IMG/VR virus record: IMGVR_UViG_3300042558_003177
Location: 1 to 21,372 of that record
DNA length: 21,372 nt
DNA from: a virus
Strand: one strand, 5' to 3'
Shown here: positions 15,301-21,372 of the stretch, piece after piece
Layout: the number at the start of each line of letters is the position of its first letter
Numbering within the stretch: position 1 is the first letter of the stretch
Translations under genes and position numbers: made by a program
Notes under the pieces: generated by a model
The model's input: the letters and a program-made list of their open reading frames with translations, nothing else
The model's database searches: none
What the model was told of the DNA's origin: nothing

Positions 15301-17349
15301 GACTTAGACAAAGACGGCAACAAAAAAGAGTCAATGAAGAAAGCATCTGCAGACAAGAAGAAAGTCAAAGAAAATGTTAATGTAGCTCAGATGCATGCAG
15401 GTACATTTAGACCAGGCGATAAAGCAATGGCTAGAGATGGATCACAAGTTACAATCGCTAAAGTAGAAGGTAATGGAGATGTATGGATCAAGTCATGGCA
15501 AGATAACAAACCACAACGTGTTGATGCTCGTACTCTAAAGTCAGTTGGATCTTCAGGTAAAGCACTTGCTGAATCATATGACTTTTCTGAGTGGGACAAT
15601 CAATTGTCATCATTATTGAAACCAACTCCAAAACAAGCAGTTTCTGAATCTGTTAAAATTAAGAAACGAATGATCACTGAAAGTTCTAACGAATTGTCTA
15701 CTATGTTACAATTTGCTGGTCTTAAGAATGTTCAACAAGTAATGGAAGAGTTTAATGCTAGTATATATGCTGATGATAGTGAGTCAACTTCTTCAACAGA
15801 CGGTGCAGATAATCCTCCTCAATTAGCTATGCCTACAGGTATGGGTATGAGTCAACAGAAAGAAGAAGACGATGAGTCATCAGTTGTAGAACCAATGATG
15901 AGTGATGAAGTTATTGGTGGTTTGGCAAAAGGTGATAAAGAATCAACTCAATCTGATAACGATCATTTAAGTTTCTTCAAGAAAATGCTCAGTCATGGAC
16001 AAAGTGAAGTAAAAACTGAAAAACCAAAATCTGAATCGGGTGAACAAAGTGGAATTCCAGCATCTACTAGTCAAAGTCCAGTAAGTGGAGAAACAAGTGA
16101 TAAGCCAGTTACAGAAGCATCACCAGTTACTTCAATTATAAACAAATTTAAGCCTAAGATAACTCCAGGTGGTATTCCTCCACAACCAGTAGCATCACCA
16201 GTTACTTCAAACAAATTTAAGACTATATCTAAGATAACTCCAGGTGGTATTCCTCCACAACCCGCAGCAACTACTAGTACTATTCCAACATCAAGAACTA
16301 GTACTATTCCAACATCAAGTACTCTTGATCAAGATCCACGAGCCATTGAAAAAAATGCCGCTGAAAAAATTGATGCATTAAATTCAAATTGGGGAAACAA
16401 TTTTTCATCATCTACTCCTAGTACGTCATCTTCAACACAACAAGCCGCTGACATGGCAGATTTCAAAGCTCTAACTGGTGTTGGTGAACCAGGAATGACT
16501 CCCGCTGATACAATGACAGTTGGATCAAAGTATGATGCGGCAGACATGGCAGATTTCAAAGCTCATCATGGTGTTGGTGAACCAGGAATGACTCCCGCTG
16601 ATACAATGAAAAAATTATCCACTCCAGAAATCAATGGTCCAAATGGTACTGGTGGTTCATTAGAAGAAGACGACATGGAAGAAGGTAATGAGTTTACTGG
16701 AGCTTTAGCCAAAGCCAGATTAAACGGAGTTGAACAAGGAGAAACCATGAAAGTTGGTGGTAAAACTTATCCAGTTAAAGTTAAGGAAGACTCGGTTGTT
16801 GCTGGTAATGGAGACAATGAAGAAGAACAAAGTGAAGTTAGTAGTGATGCAACTCGTGACGCTGCACTAGCACAAAACTATACCGCAGAAGATGAACATC
16901 AAGGTATGTCCAGCGACAGTATTATTGGTGACATTTTAGCTAAATTAACTCAACTAGTTGGATCAGAACAAGGTCAACCAGCAATGAGTGCCGAACCACC
17001 TGTAATGGTAGATGTACAAACATATACTGATGGACAAGATTATGCTGATGAAGAATCACAAGATGAAGAACAATGTGATCAGTGTCAATCATGTGGTGGC
17101 GCAATGTATGAAAATCATCAATGTATGGAAAATTTAAACGAGTGGGCCAATAGTCCTACTGGTGAAAGTGATGATGAACAGTTTCAAACTGATATGGATT
17201 TCATGACTAAAGTAATTAGTGGTGGATTAAATAATCAGAAACAAGATCAGACAACTTTACCAAGTACACGAGTAGTTACTAGAGATGAAAGTAAAGATGT
17301 TTCTAATACTATGGGTGCAATGTTACGTAAATTGTCAGGGATTAACTAA
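12349..17349 (+). CDS. Giant modular low-complexity virion protein, 1666 aa; possible processed head-internal protein
   Basis: No single function is recognisable. The start MDIKSLWQKLDQIAEATD again has a gp21-type site (I13-A14-E15). Distinct modules follow: a helical block near 60-150; KYGKEGMQALAKAGREGKDL near 170-190; an AT-hook-like KRGRGRPMK at 255-263; a charged helical region 280-400; Gln/Ala-rich 405-450; a His-rich HPHEHKMYQQGW block near 528-585; two glycine-zipper hydrophobic stretches (about 604-640 and 704-732); a basic KSGKDIGKPGKGFDKLAKKA block near 800; an EF-hand-like D985-x-D987-x-D989-G loop; an SH3/KOW-like stretch 1015-1068; acidic linkers with tandem repeats around 1257-1420; and a Cys cluster C1576, C1579, C1582, C1592. 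AAGGA precedes the start and a terminator follows. Bases 12481-12900 are about 49% GC by hand count, far above the surroundings. Confidence 0.75.
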   Translation: MDIKSLWQKLDQIAEATDPIPVTKGHFADKKGQPKPYPALKNTSTGKVRAHPNDPDPGVTEGMLTHRDFEKPDDADVMKMAKLAARGLLTYAAKTKMNPANLLKKDYYALAAMLEKVNPSLYATIDGQLSDNDYNWLYFKAADLAANAAAKQGVSEAEQTMSRAAKGNEKYGKEGMQALAKAGREGKDLDPVRAKYNKYDEAVAEDAPELKNVKHFAKPGGYGRKIDKDDESGDAFHSSDIDDTDDAPAAKAPVKRGRGRPMKGGDSETGITKKYDTDTLSSWIIGNKPKNIDKIGKVSHVNRLKEYMEMVERKTIVEGYIAEGRMSELSMIVDDIIDGRLDIYDIISGKFIPTSDLEDFVQQTLIKSYEETARDHNLELDDNVDEIIGIMYNDIHDIMSNALNKGIDEQAQPMPAQAAAQQAGQQAGQQTQQQLPVLAGGKPVGSAPTAQAVQAATPMVNDILNKKQALGKMGVSVTALEESLADTMNRFSSILNESKSSRTVGRRTLSESKTPQLVLEGTLEEIIAVHPHEHKMYQQGWGLDPHLYDALCDHYHKEGRIPRSVWHGSSEDLRKCVEECYMQDTQSLMGEEVKEDEQLNEFLPLAGAIAGRALVGGAGAAGRVAGSLLGRAAGNAAEDFFAGDEEDDLEEGVNYTDELRDKIEWLMTTYHMRSGEAEETAYYDDNPETWKGSPWENEYGMKEGFVGGALGGIAGAALTKSPSGAIAGAKLGSGIQDSFGKKNPFENEEMDIRRHAMNRLIDELDESTYGTLKKDMSESKKPSAGMTKDEKSSLVKKAKSGKDIGKPGKGFDKLAKKAGEKYGSTEKGKKVAAAAMWKNAAPTNEGEEQLDELSPETLKSYVKKAAPEVAHRARVDSQIASDDELTMAKTGKKTARVVGSENRTKRRVAGIKQAVDKMTNEATDDDYDQAAILGGKRGRDARDNPSKAVAAAKRSPAAQDARAKLDKVRQSEIKVKESAKPDFLDLDKDGNKKESMKKASADKKKVKENVNVAQMHAGTFRPGDKAMARDGSQVTIAKVEGNGDVWIKSWQDNKPQRVDARTLKSVGSSGKALAESYDFSEWDNQLSSLLKPTPKQAVSESVKIKKRMITESSNELSTMLQFAGLKNVQQVMEEFNASIYADDSESTSSTDGADNPPQLAMPTGMGMSQQKEEDDESSVVEPMMSDEVIGGLAKGDKESTQSDNDHLSFFKKMLSHGQSEVKTEKPKSESGEQSGIPASTSQSPVSGETSDKPVTEASPVTSIINKFKPKITPGGIPPQPVASPVTSNKFKTISKITPGGIPPQPAATTSTIPTSRTSTIPTSSTLDQDPRAIEKNAAEKIDALNSNWGNNFSSSTPSTSSSTQQAADMADFKALTGVGEPGMTPADTMTVGSKYDAADMADFKAHHGVGEPGMTPADTMKKLSTPEINGPNGTGGSLEEDDMEEGNEFTGALAKARLNGVEQGETMKVGGKTYPVKVKEDSVVAGNGDNEEEQSEVSSDATRDAALAQNYTAEDEHQGMSSDSIIGDILAKLTQLVGSEQGQPAMSAEPPVMVDVQTYTDGQDYADEESQDEEQCDQCQSCGGAMYENHQCMENLNEWANSPTGESDDEQFQTDMDFMTKVISGGLNNQKQDQTTLPSTRVVTRDESKDVSNTMGAMLRKLSGIN
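16117..16262 (+). repeat. In-frame duplication, 2 x 71 bases, period 75
   Basis: Units 16117-16187 and 16192-16262 begin GCATCACCAGTTACTTCAA and end in the same 32 bases, starting AAGATAACTCCAGG. They encode SPVTS...NKFK and KITPGGIPPQP twice. The middle is slightly rearranged. The period is a multiple of three, so the frame is kept. Confidence 0.85.
16273..16319 (+). repeat. Tandem 24-base repeat (TSTIPTS)
   Basis: Two 23-base identical stretches, 16273-16295 and 16297-16319, period 24, encoding TSTIPTSR and TSTIPTSS inside the giant protein. Confidence 0.85.
16450..16609 (+). repeat. In-frame duplication, 2 x 67 bases, period 93
   Basis: Units 16450-16516 and 16543-16609 are identical except for a 5-6-base change, and encode ADMADFKA(LT/HH)GVGEPGM then TPADTM twice. 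The near-identity, including third codon positions, indicates a recent duplication. Confidence 0.88.
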
Positions 17350-17366
17350 TTAAATTAATTAGTTAA
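17342..17366. repeat. Perfect inverted repeat across the stop of the giant gene
   Basis: An 11-base arm TTAACTAATTA and its complement around AAT. It includes the TAA stop (17347-17349) and ends 5 bases before the terminator stem. All A/T except two positions, so a weak RNA stem; it may aid termination or message stability. Confidence 0.55.
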
Positions 17367-17371
17367 ACAAG

Positions 17372-17397
17372 GGGCTCAACTAAGTTGGGCCCTTTTT
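17372..17397 (+). terminator. Intrinsic terminator after the giant gene
   Basis: A 9-base-pair GC-rich stem (17372-17380 with 17384-17392, one T-G pair), loop TAA, followed by TTTTT at 17393-17397. The clearest terminator in the window; it closes the 11710-17349 unit. Confidence 0.9.
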
Positions 17398-17421
17398 GTT
17401 GATAATAACAAGAAAAATAAA

Positions 17422-17429
17422 GATAAATA
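17422..17429 (+). promoter_or_regulatory. Late promoter octamer for the fibre-region genes
   Basis: GATAAATA followed by the same TAGATATAGGA leader as at 11691. ATAGG lies 9 bases before the ATG at 17450. It follows directly on the terminator, so a new transcription unit starts here. Confidence 0.72.
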
Positions 17430-17449
17430 TTAGATATAGGACAAATATT

Positions 17450-18283
17450 ATGGCTCAACAAACAATTGATTACGGTAATTTCCCAGATGATGCATCTGCT
17501 GATGCTATTAGAATAGCGTTTCAAAAAACTCAAAATAATTTCACTGAGTTATATGGTAATTTATCTAATATTGCTAGTAATGTTACCGCTATAACAGCTG
17601 GAAGTGGTATTGATGTCAATTCTAGTACTGGTAATGTTACTATTGATGCTACTTTTAGTTCATTAAACGTTCATAGTAATACATTGACTATCACTGGAGT
17701 TGGTGGCACAGTAACTCCTGGCGGTAATATAGGAGAAGATTATACAGTCAATAACGCTAGTAGTACATTAATAGTTGAATTGAATTCCGCAATGAATGTT
17801 ACATTTGCCAATATAACAGCAAATGGTAATTTAATAATAAATGGAAATTCTATATCTTCTGCCAATGCTAATATTACATTAACTAATGGAAATATTACAT
17901 TGTCCAATGGATCATTTACAGGTGATATATTCACTACATATGGAGCAAACACAGTCCAGTTTGCAAACTCTACTAGTATCGTTGTAGGTGATCCTAATTT
18001 TACATACAATACTGTTGGTAGTACATTGACTCTAAATAATGGAAATCTCAATGCTGCAACAATTAACAGTCAATTTCAATTAAATGCAGTAAATGTTGCC
18101 GTCAGTAATTCTGTAACAGTAACAAACTCAGTAACCGCTGCATCAATGCTAGCAACATCAGTAAAGTTTACTGGTTTAACAAGTGATCCTACACCATCAG
18201 CTGGATTAATGTACTATAATAGTACAACTGGAAAATTGAGATTGTACAATGGTATCACTACTACATGGCAAGATTTAAACTAA
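17450..18283 (+). CDS. Fibre-like virion structural protein, 277 aa
   Basis: The frame is open from 17396, but that start lies inside the terminator; the ATG at 17450, behind the late promoter and ATAGG, is the real one. The N-terminal 35 residues, with IDYGNFPDDASADAIRIAF and QKTQNNFTELYGNL, match a motif I recognise from many phage virion and fibre proteins (pattern: NDGTGDxIRxAFxKxNxNFxELY), thought to be an attachment or trimer-start helix. The remaining ~220 residues are Asn/Thr/Ser-rich short beta-strand repeats (NANITLTNGNITLSNGSFTG), like beta-solenoid or fibre shafts, ending with GLMYYNSTTGKLRLYNG and TTWQDLN, a common fibre tip motif. It lies 1 base before the start of the next fibre gene. 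A role in the tail fibre or the virion surface is inferred. Confidence 0.72.
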   Translation: MAQQTIDYGNFPDDASADAIRIAFQKTQNNFTELYGNLSNIASNVTAITAGSGIDVNSSTGNVTIDATFSSLNVHSNTLTITGVGGTVTPGGNIGEDYTVNNASSTLIVELNSAMNVTFANITANGNLIINGNSISSANANITLTNGNITLSNGSFTGDIFTTYGANTVQFANSTSIVVGDPNFTYNTVGSTLTLNNGNLNAATINSQFQLNAVNVAVSNSVTVTNSVTAASMLATSVKFTGLTSDPTPSAGLMYYNSTTGKLRLYNGITTTWQDLN

Positions 18284-18284
18284 T

Positions 18285-21200
18285 ATGGCAAATTGGAACA
18301 CACCAGCGGGAACAATAGGTAATTATACACAGGGTCAATCATTAACATTCACCTTAAGTGCTAGTCCTACGCTTGGTGGAACAATAAGATATGTGTTGGC
18401 TAATGGAACAACTTTACCATCTGGTCTAACTTTAAATACAACTACTGGTGTTATTTCAGGTACACCGGATTATGTCAGTGTAAATACAATTAATTATTTT
18501 TCTGTAAATGCTATAGAAACTTCAGGTGGAATCCAGTATTCAAATATTCGGGCATTTTCAATTAATATTACTACATTAGTTTGGAATACTGCATCTGGTA
18601 GTATCGGTGTATTTGCTGAAAATTCATCAATTAATTATCAATTTACTGCCACAAAAAGTCAATCATCTAATACAGTTCAATATACATTACTAAATGGTAC
18701 GTTACCAATTGGAACAGTTACTCCAGTAACTTTAAATAGTACTGGACTATTAACTGGTATTCCTAATTCAGAAATTCAAAGTTCAACATATAATTTTAGC
18801 GTAAGAGCAATTGAATATAACGGTTTAAATCAAGTTGGATTTAAAGATAGAACTTTTAGTATTACTGTTGATATTAGTACTCCTATACCCGAATTCACTA
18901 CTCCGAGTGGCTCATTATTCTCGGCTGATGACAGTACATGGCAATCATTTCAACTTCAATATATAGATCAAGACCCAAATAGTCCCATATCAATACAAGT
19001 TGTATTGGGAAGTTTACCTCCAGGTTTAGAAATTAACAGTACTGGATTGATTCGTGGATATCCAGATATTCCTCCAAGTGCCAGTGTTACATATGAATTT
19101 ACATTAGAAATTTCTAGTATTAATGGTAGAAGTACTAATAATTATAATATTACTATTAATAATCAAGGATCTACAGGAAGAGAACCAGTAATACTTAATA
19201 CTCAACCACTTACTTTTGTTATTTCAAATGATGATCCTTATAAATCTTATTATCTTACTTCAGATAGTTTAGGTAATTATCCAGAAGATACGGAATTTAT
19301 TTTTAAAATTATAGGATATAATTTTGACGGTCAAGAAACTGATTTAACCTACGTATTTAATAGTCCAACTATTGGTGGGTTAACATTTAATGCACAAACT
19401 GGATGGATCAGTGGTCTATTTCCAACCATTGGCGACAATGTTGTTACTTATAACTTTACAGTTTTTGTTGAAAAAACATCAGACCCAACTCTTTTCAGTG
19501 ATACTTTATTTTTAAGTATGACAGTTATAGGAAATAGTGTCACTGAAATCACATGGACTTCATCTGGCGATTTAGGTACTATTAATAATGGTGCAATCAG
19601 TGATATATCAGTTGATGCAATAGGCGGTACAGGATTAGATATTAATTACAGAATTGTAGGAAGTCAAATTCAAAGTAATTTAAAAACTTTAAGTTATAGT
19701 GGAATAGAATTTAGTTCATTTGGTGACCAAGGTGCATTTGTTACTGGAACAGATGATGGAGAAACATGGACAAATCAAACTCCAATTAATAGTGATATTA
19801 GTCTTTTCTATTTTACTTCATCAGTATATAATGGTTCGGGTTCTACTACTGTAGTAGTTGGATATAATCAGATAGGAACTGCTATTATCGGACAAGTAAC
19901 AGATTCTACGTATGGTTATACTCCGAGCGCGGTTACAACGGCTAATCCATTGAGAAAAATAATTTATGTAGGTTTCTATAGTCTTTATATTGCAGTTGGA
20001 GATAACGGGACTATTACAACCACCAATAGTCCAGATAATTGGTCTAATATACAAACAACTCCAACTTTTTCTAATTTAAATGGAGTGTGTTATTCTAATG
20101 AAACATTTGGATTAAGATATGTCGCGGTTGGTGATAATGGAACTATTCTAACTAGTAATAATGCCATTACATGGACTTCTAGAACTTCAGGTACAACTTT
20201 AAGCTTACGATCAGTAATATTTGACGATGATAAATTTATCATAGTTGGTGATCTTGGACTAATATTAACAAGTATTAATGGTATTGTTTGGACTGTTCCT
20301 CAAGTATTTGGAAATAATTATAATTTTAAATCTTTAGTCACTGGTGGTACACTTTTAGACGATAATATTAGAACAGTTGCGGTTGGAGATGATGGTGTTA
20401 TTATAGAAAGTTTTGATCATGGAGTAAGTTGGTTTCAAGTTACTAACGTAATATCAACTTCTAATATCACTGACATAATTTATGATAATAATACTAATAG
20501 TTTTTATATGGTTGGTGATGTAGGAACAATATTAGTTTATAATAATGATCCATTAACTGCATTTTATAATAACTTATCAAGTCCGACATTAGATAGTTTT
20601 CCACCAGATTTAATACTATTAAGTAGTGGAGATATATCAGGTCGTTTGGCATTTGAATCTACTGATTCAGTTCAAGATCAAGATGTAACTAGAACATATT
20701 CATTTACTATTCAAGCTTTTTATCCTGCTTTCCCTCAGATAAATTCTATTAAAACATTTACATTAACTACATTACAAAAGTTTTATTTACCATATGATAC
20801 TGTATATATTAAAGCTTTACCATCAATTGATGATAGATCAAAATTAAATTATCTATTAGTTAATGATCAAATTATTCCACCAGAATATATATATCGCGCG
20901 GATGATTCATATTTTGGAAAATCAACCAGTGTAATATATGATCATATATATGGAGTACCAAGTATTGCCAGAGATGATTTCTTTACCGATTATGTTGATG
21001 CGGTTCAGATAAATCATTATTGGAGAAATATTACACTAGGTGAAATTAAAGTTGCTGTTGCAAGAGATAGTGTCAATAATATTATATATGAAGTGGTCTA
21101 TAGTGCAATACAAGATAATTTAGTAAATGCCGCTGGACAATCTATCAGTAAAGAAATTGTTTGGCCAAGAACTATTGATTTACATTTGAACAATTGGGTA

Positions 21201-21372
21201 GATTCATTAACCAATATATATACATCATACACATATGACAATAGTAGTCCAATTGTAAAAAACTATATATCATCATTGAATTCTACTACATTGATATTAG
21301 ATTCAATAACTGATATTGAAGTTGGTATGGTTATGACTGCACCAGCTAATTTCACTGTGACTAATGATGTTA
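18285..21372 (+). CDS. Very large Ig-like/beta-propeller virion protein, 5' 1029 codons
   Basis: Reading from the ATG at 18285 (one base after the upstream stop; no Shine-Dalgarno, so coupled) gives 1029 residues with no stop before the window ends. Residues 1-425 hold four putative-Ig (He_PIG/cadherin-like) domains, each with the signature LPxGLxxNxxTGxIxGxP: LPSGLTLNTTTGVISGTP near 43-60, then near 150, 250 and 380. A fifth Ig-like unit starts at about 421 (TWTSSGDLGTINNGAISDIS) and appears interrupted after NYRIVGSQ near 460. Residues about 480-755 carry at least six VGDxGxIxxSxxxxxW repeats (near 480, 570, 614, 653, 699, 742), as in BNR/Ycf48-like propellers. Residues about 766-810 look like the second half of the interrupted Ig unit. 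From about 830 comes a segment with YIYRADDSYFGKS, INHYWRNITLGEIKVA and EVVYSAIQDNLVN. Likely an adhesin or tail-fibre-associated protein. Confidence 0.8.
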   Translation, partial: MANWNTPAGTIGNYTQGQSLTFTLSASPTLGGTIRYVLANGTTLPSGLTLNTTTGVISGTPDYVSVNTINYFSVNAIETSGGIQYSNIRAFSINITTLVWNTASGSIGVFAENSSINYQFTATKSQSSNTVQYTLLNGTLPIGTVTPVTLNSTGLLTGIPNSEIQSSTYNFSVRAIEYNGLNQVGFKDRTFSITVDISTPIPEFTTPSGSLFSADDSTWQSFQLQYIDQDPNSPISIQVVLGSLPPGLEINSTGLIRGYPDIPPSASVTYEFTLEISSINGRSTNNYNITINNQGSTGREPVILNTQPLTFVISNDDPYKSYYLTSDSLGNYPEDTEFIFKIIGYNFDGQETDLTYVFNSPTIGGLTFNAQTGWISGLFPTIGDNVVTYNFTVFVEKTSDPTLFSDTLFLSMTVIGNSVTEITWTSSGDLGTINNGAISDISVDAIGGTGLDINYRIVGSQIQSNLKTLSYSGIEFSSFGDQGAFVTGTDDGETWTNQTPINSDISLFYFTSSVYNGSGSTTVVVGYNQIGTAIIGQVTDSTYGYTPSAVTTANPLRKIIYVGFYSLYIAVGDNGTITTTNSPDNWSNIQTTPTFSNLNGVCYSNETFGLRYVAVGDNGTILTSNNAITWTSRTSGTTLSLRSVIFDDDKFIIVGDLGLILTSINGIVWTVPQVFGNNYNFKSLVTGGTLLDDNIRTVAVGDDGVIIESFDHGVSWFQVTNVISTSNITDIIYDNNTNSFYMVGDVGTILVYNNDPLTAFYNNLSSPTLDSFPPDLILLSSGDISGRLAFESTDSVQDQDVTRTYSFTIQAFYPAFPQINSIKTFTLTTLQKFYLPYDTVYIKALPSIDDRSKLNYLLVNDQIIPPEYIYRADDSYFGKSTSVIYDHIYGVPSIARDDFFTDYVDAVQINHYWRNITLGEIKVAVARDSVNNIIYEVVYSAIQDNLVNAAGQSISKEIVWPRTIDLHLNNWVDSLTNIYTSYTYDNSSPIVKNYISSLNSTTLILDSITDIEVGMVMTAPANFTVTNDV

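Noticed and set aside
14306-15599. Several 60-94-codon antisense frames within the giant protein gene
   Set aside because: They lie opposite a long, codon-patterned gene, have no promoter or ribosome-binding site, and give Leu/His- or Phe-rich sequences typical of reversed coding DNA.
16117-16609. Repeats as a CRISPR array or origin iterons
   Set aside because: Periods are all multiples of three, the repeats keep the reading frame, and there are no regular unique spacers.
17396-17449. Longer start for the 277-aa fibre-like protein
   Set aside because: It begins inside the T-tract of a terminator and upstream of the late promoter at 17422, so it would not be on the message.
18285-21372. Non-coding or broken region after 18283
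   Set aside because: Translating from ATG 18285 gives an uninterrupted frame to the window end with clear domain repeats; it is simply truncated by the window.
20720-21372. Baseplate wedge gp10 or similar for the right-edge segment
   Set aside because: The YFGKS...INHYWRNITLGEIKVA segment recalls giant fibre-type phage proteins, not any T4 baseplate protein I can name; no specific call is justified.

Overview
The window is an AT-rich stretch (roughly one third GC by eye) of a T4-like contractile-tailed bacteriophage genome, almost entirely late structural genes. The evidence is a set of recognisable T4 gene-product families: gp14 and gp13 (neck), gp18 (sheath), gp19 (tube), gp4 (head-completion nuclease), gp16 (small terminase) and gp1 (dNMP kinase). 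Several protein styles resemble marine and freshwater T4-like phages (cyanophage/pelagiphage-like) more than T4 itself. The host cannot be read from the window. No tRNA, integrase or host gene is seen; both ends cut through genes.

Layout. 1-853 (-) neck protein gp14, running off the left edge. 878-2147 (+) an unknown 403-aa protein behind a perfect-consensus sigma70 promoter. 2196-2951 gp13. 2960-3670 dNMP kinase with its own sigma70-like promoter. 3636-3980 (-) a convergent small HNH-type protein. 4131-9551 tail block: a very large sheath protein, the tube protein and a second tube-like (possibly gp54-like) protein. 9590-10898 a small conserved unknown, gp4 and gp16. 10958-11665 a free-standing GIY-YIG homing-type endonuclease. 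11710-17349 two proteins whose N-termini resemble T4 internal-protein propeptides, the second a 1666-aa modular, low-complexity giant. 17450 to the right edge: a small fibre-like structural protein and the first 1029 residues of a huge Ig-like/beta-propeller protein.

Regulation. A GATAAATA-type octamer, close to the T4 late promoter TATAAATA, stands before most transcription units on both strands. Two genes (the unknown at 936 and dNMP kinase) instead have sigma70-type promoters, suggesting early cassettes embedded in the late region. Intrinsic terminators follow the sheath gene and the giant internal-protein gene. A hairpin before gp13 overlaps both the late promoter and the ribosome-binding site, which could silence read-through transcripts while permitting true late ones.

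The points most worth follow-up are the giant possibly processed head-internal protein with its GC-rich island, the beta-propeller apparently inserted inside an Ig-like domain, the sheath with about 690 extra residues, and the promoter-in-hairpin arrangement at gp13.
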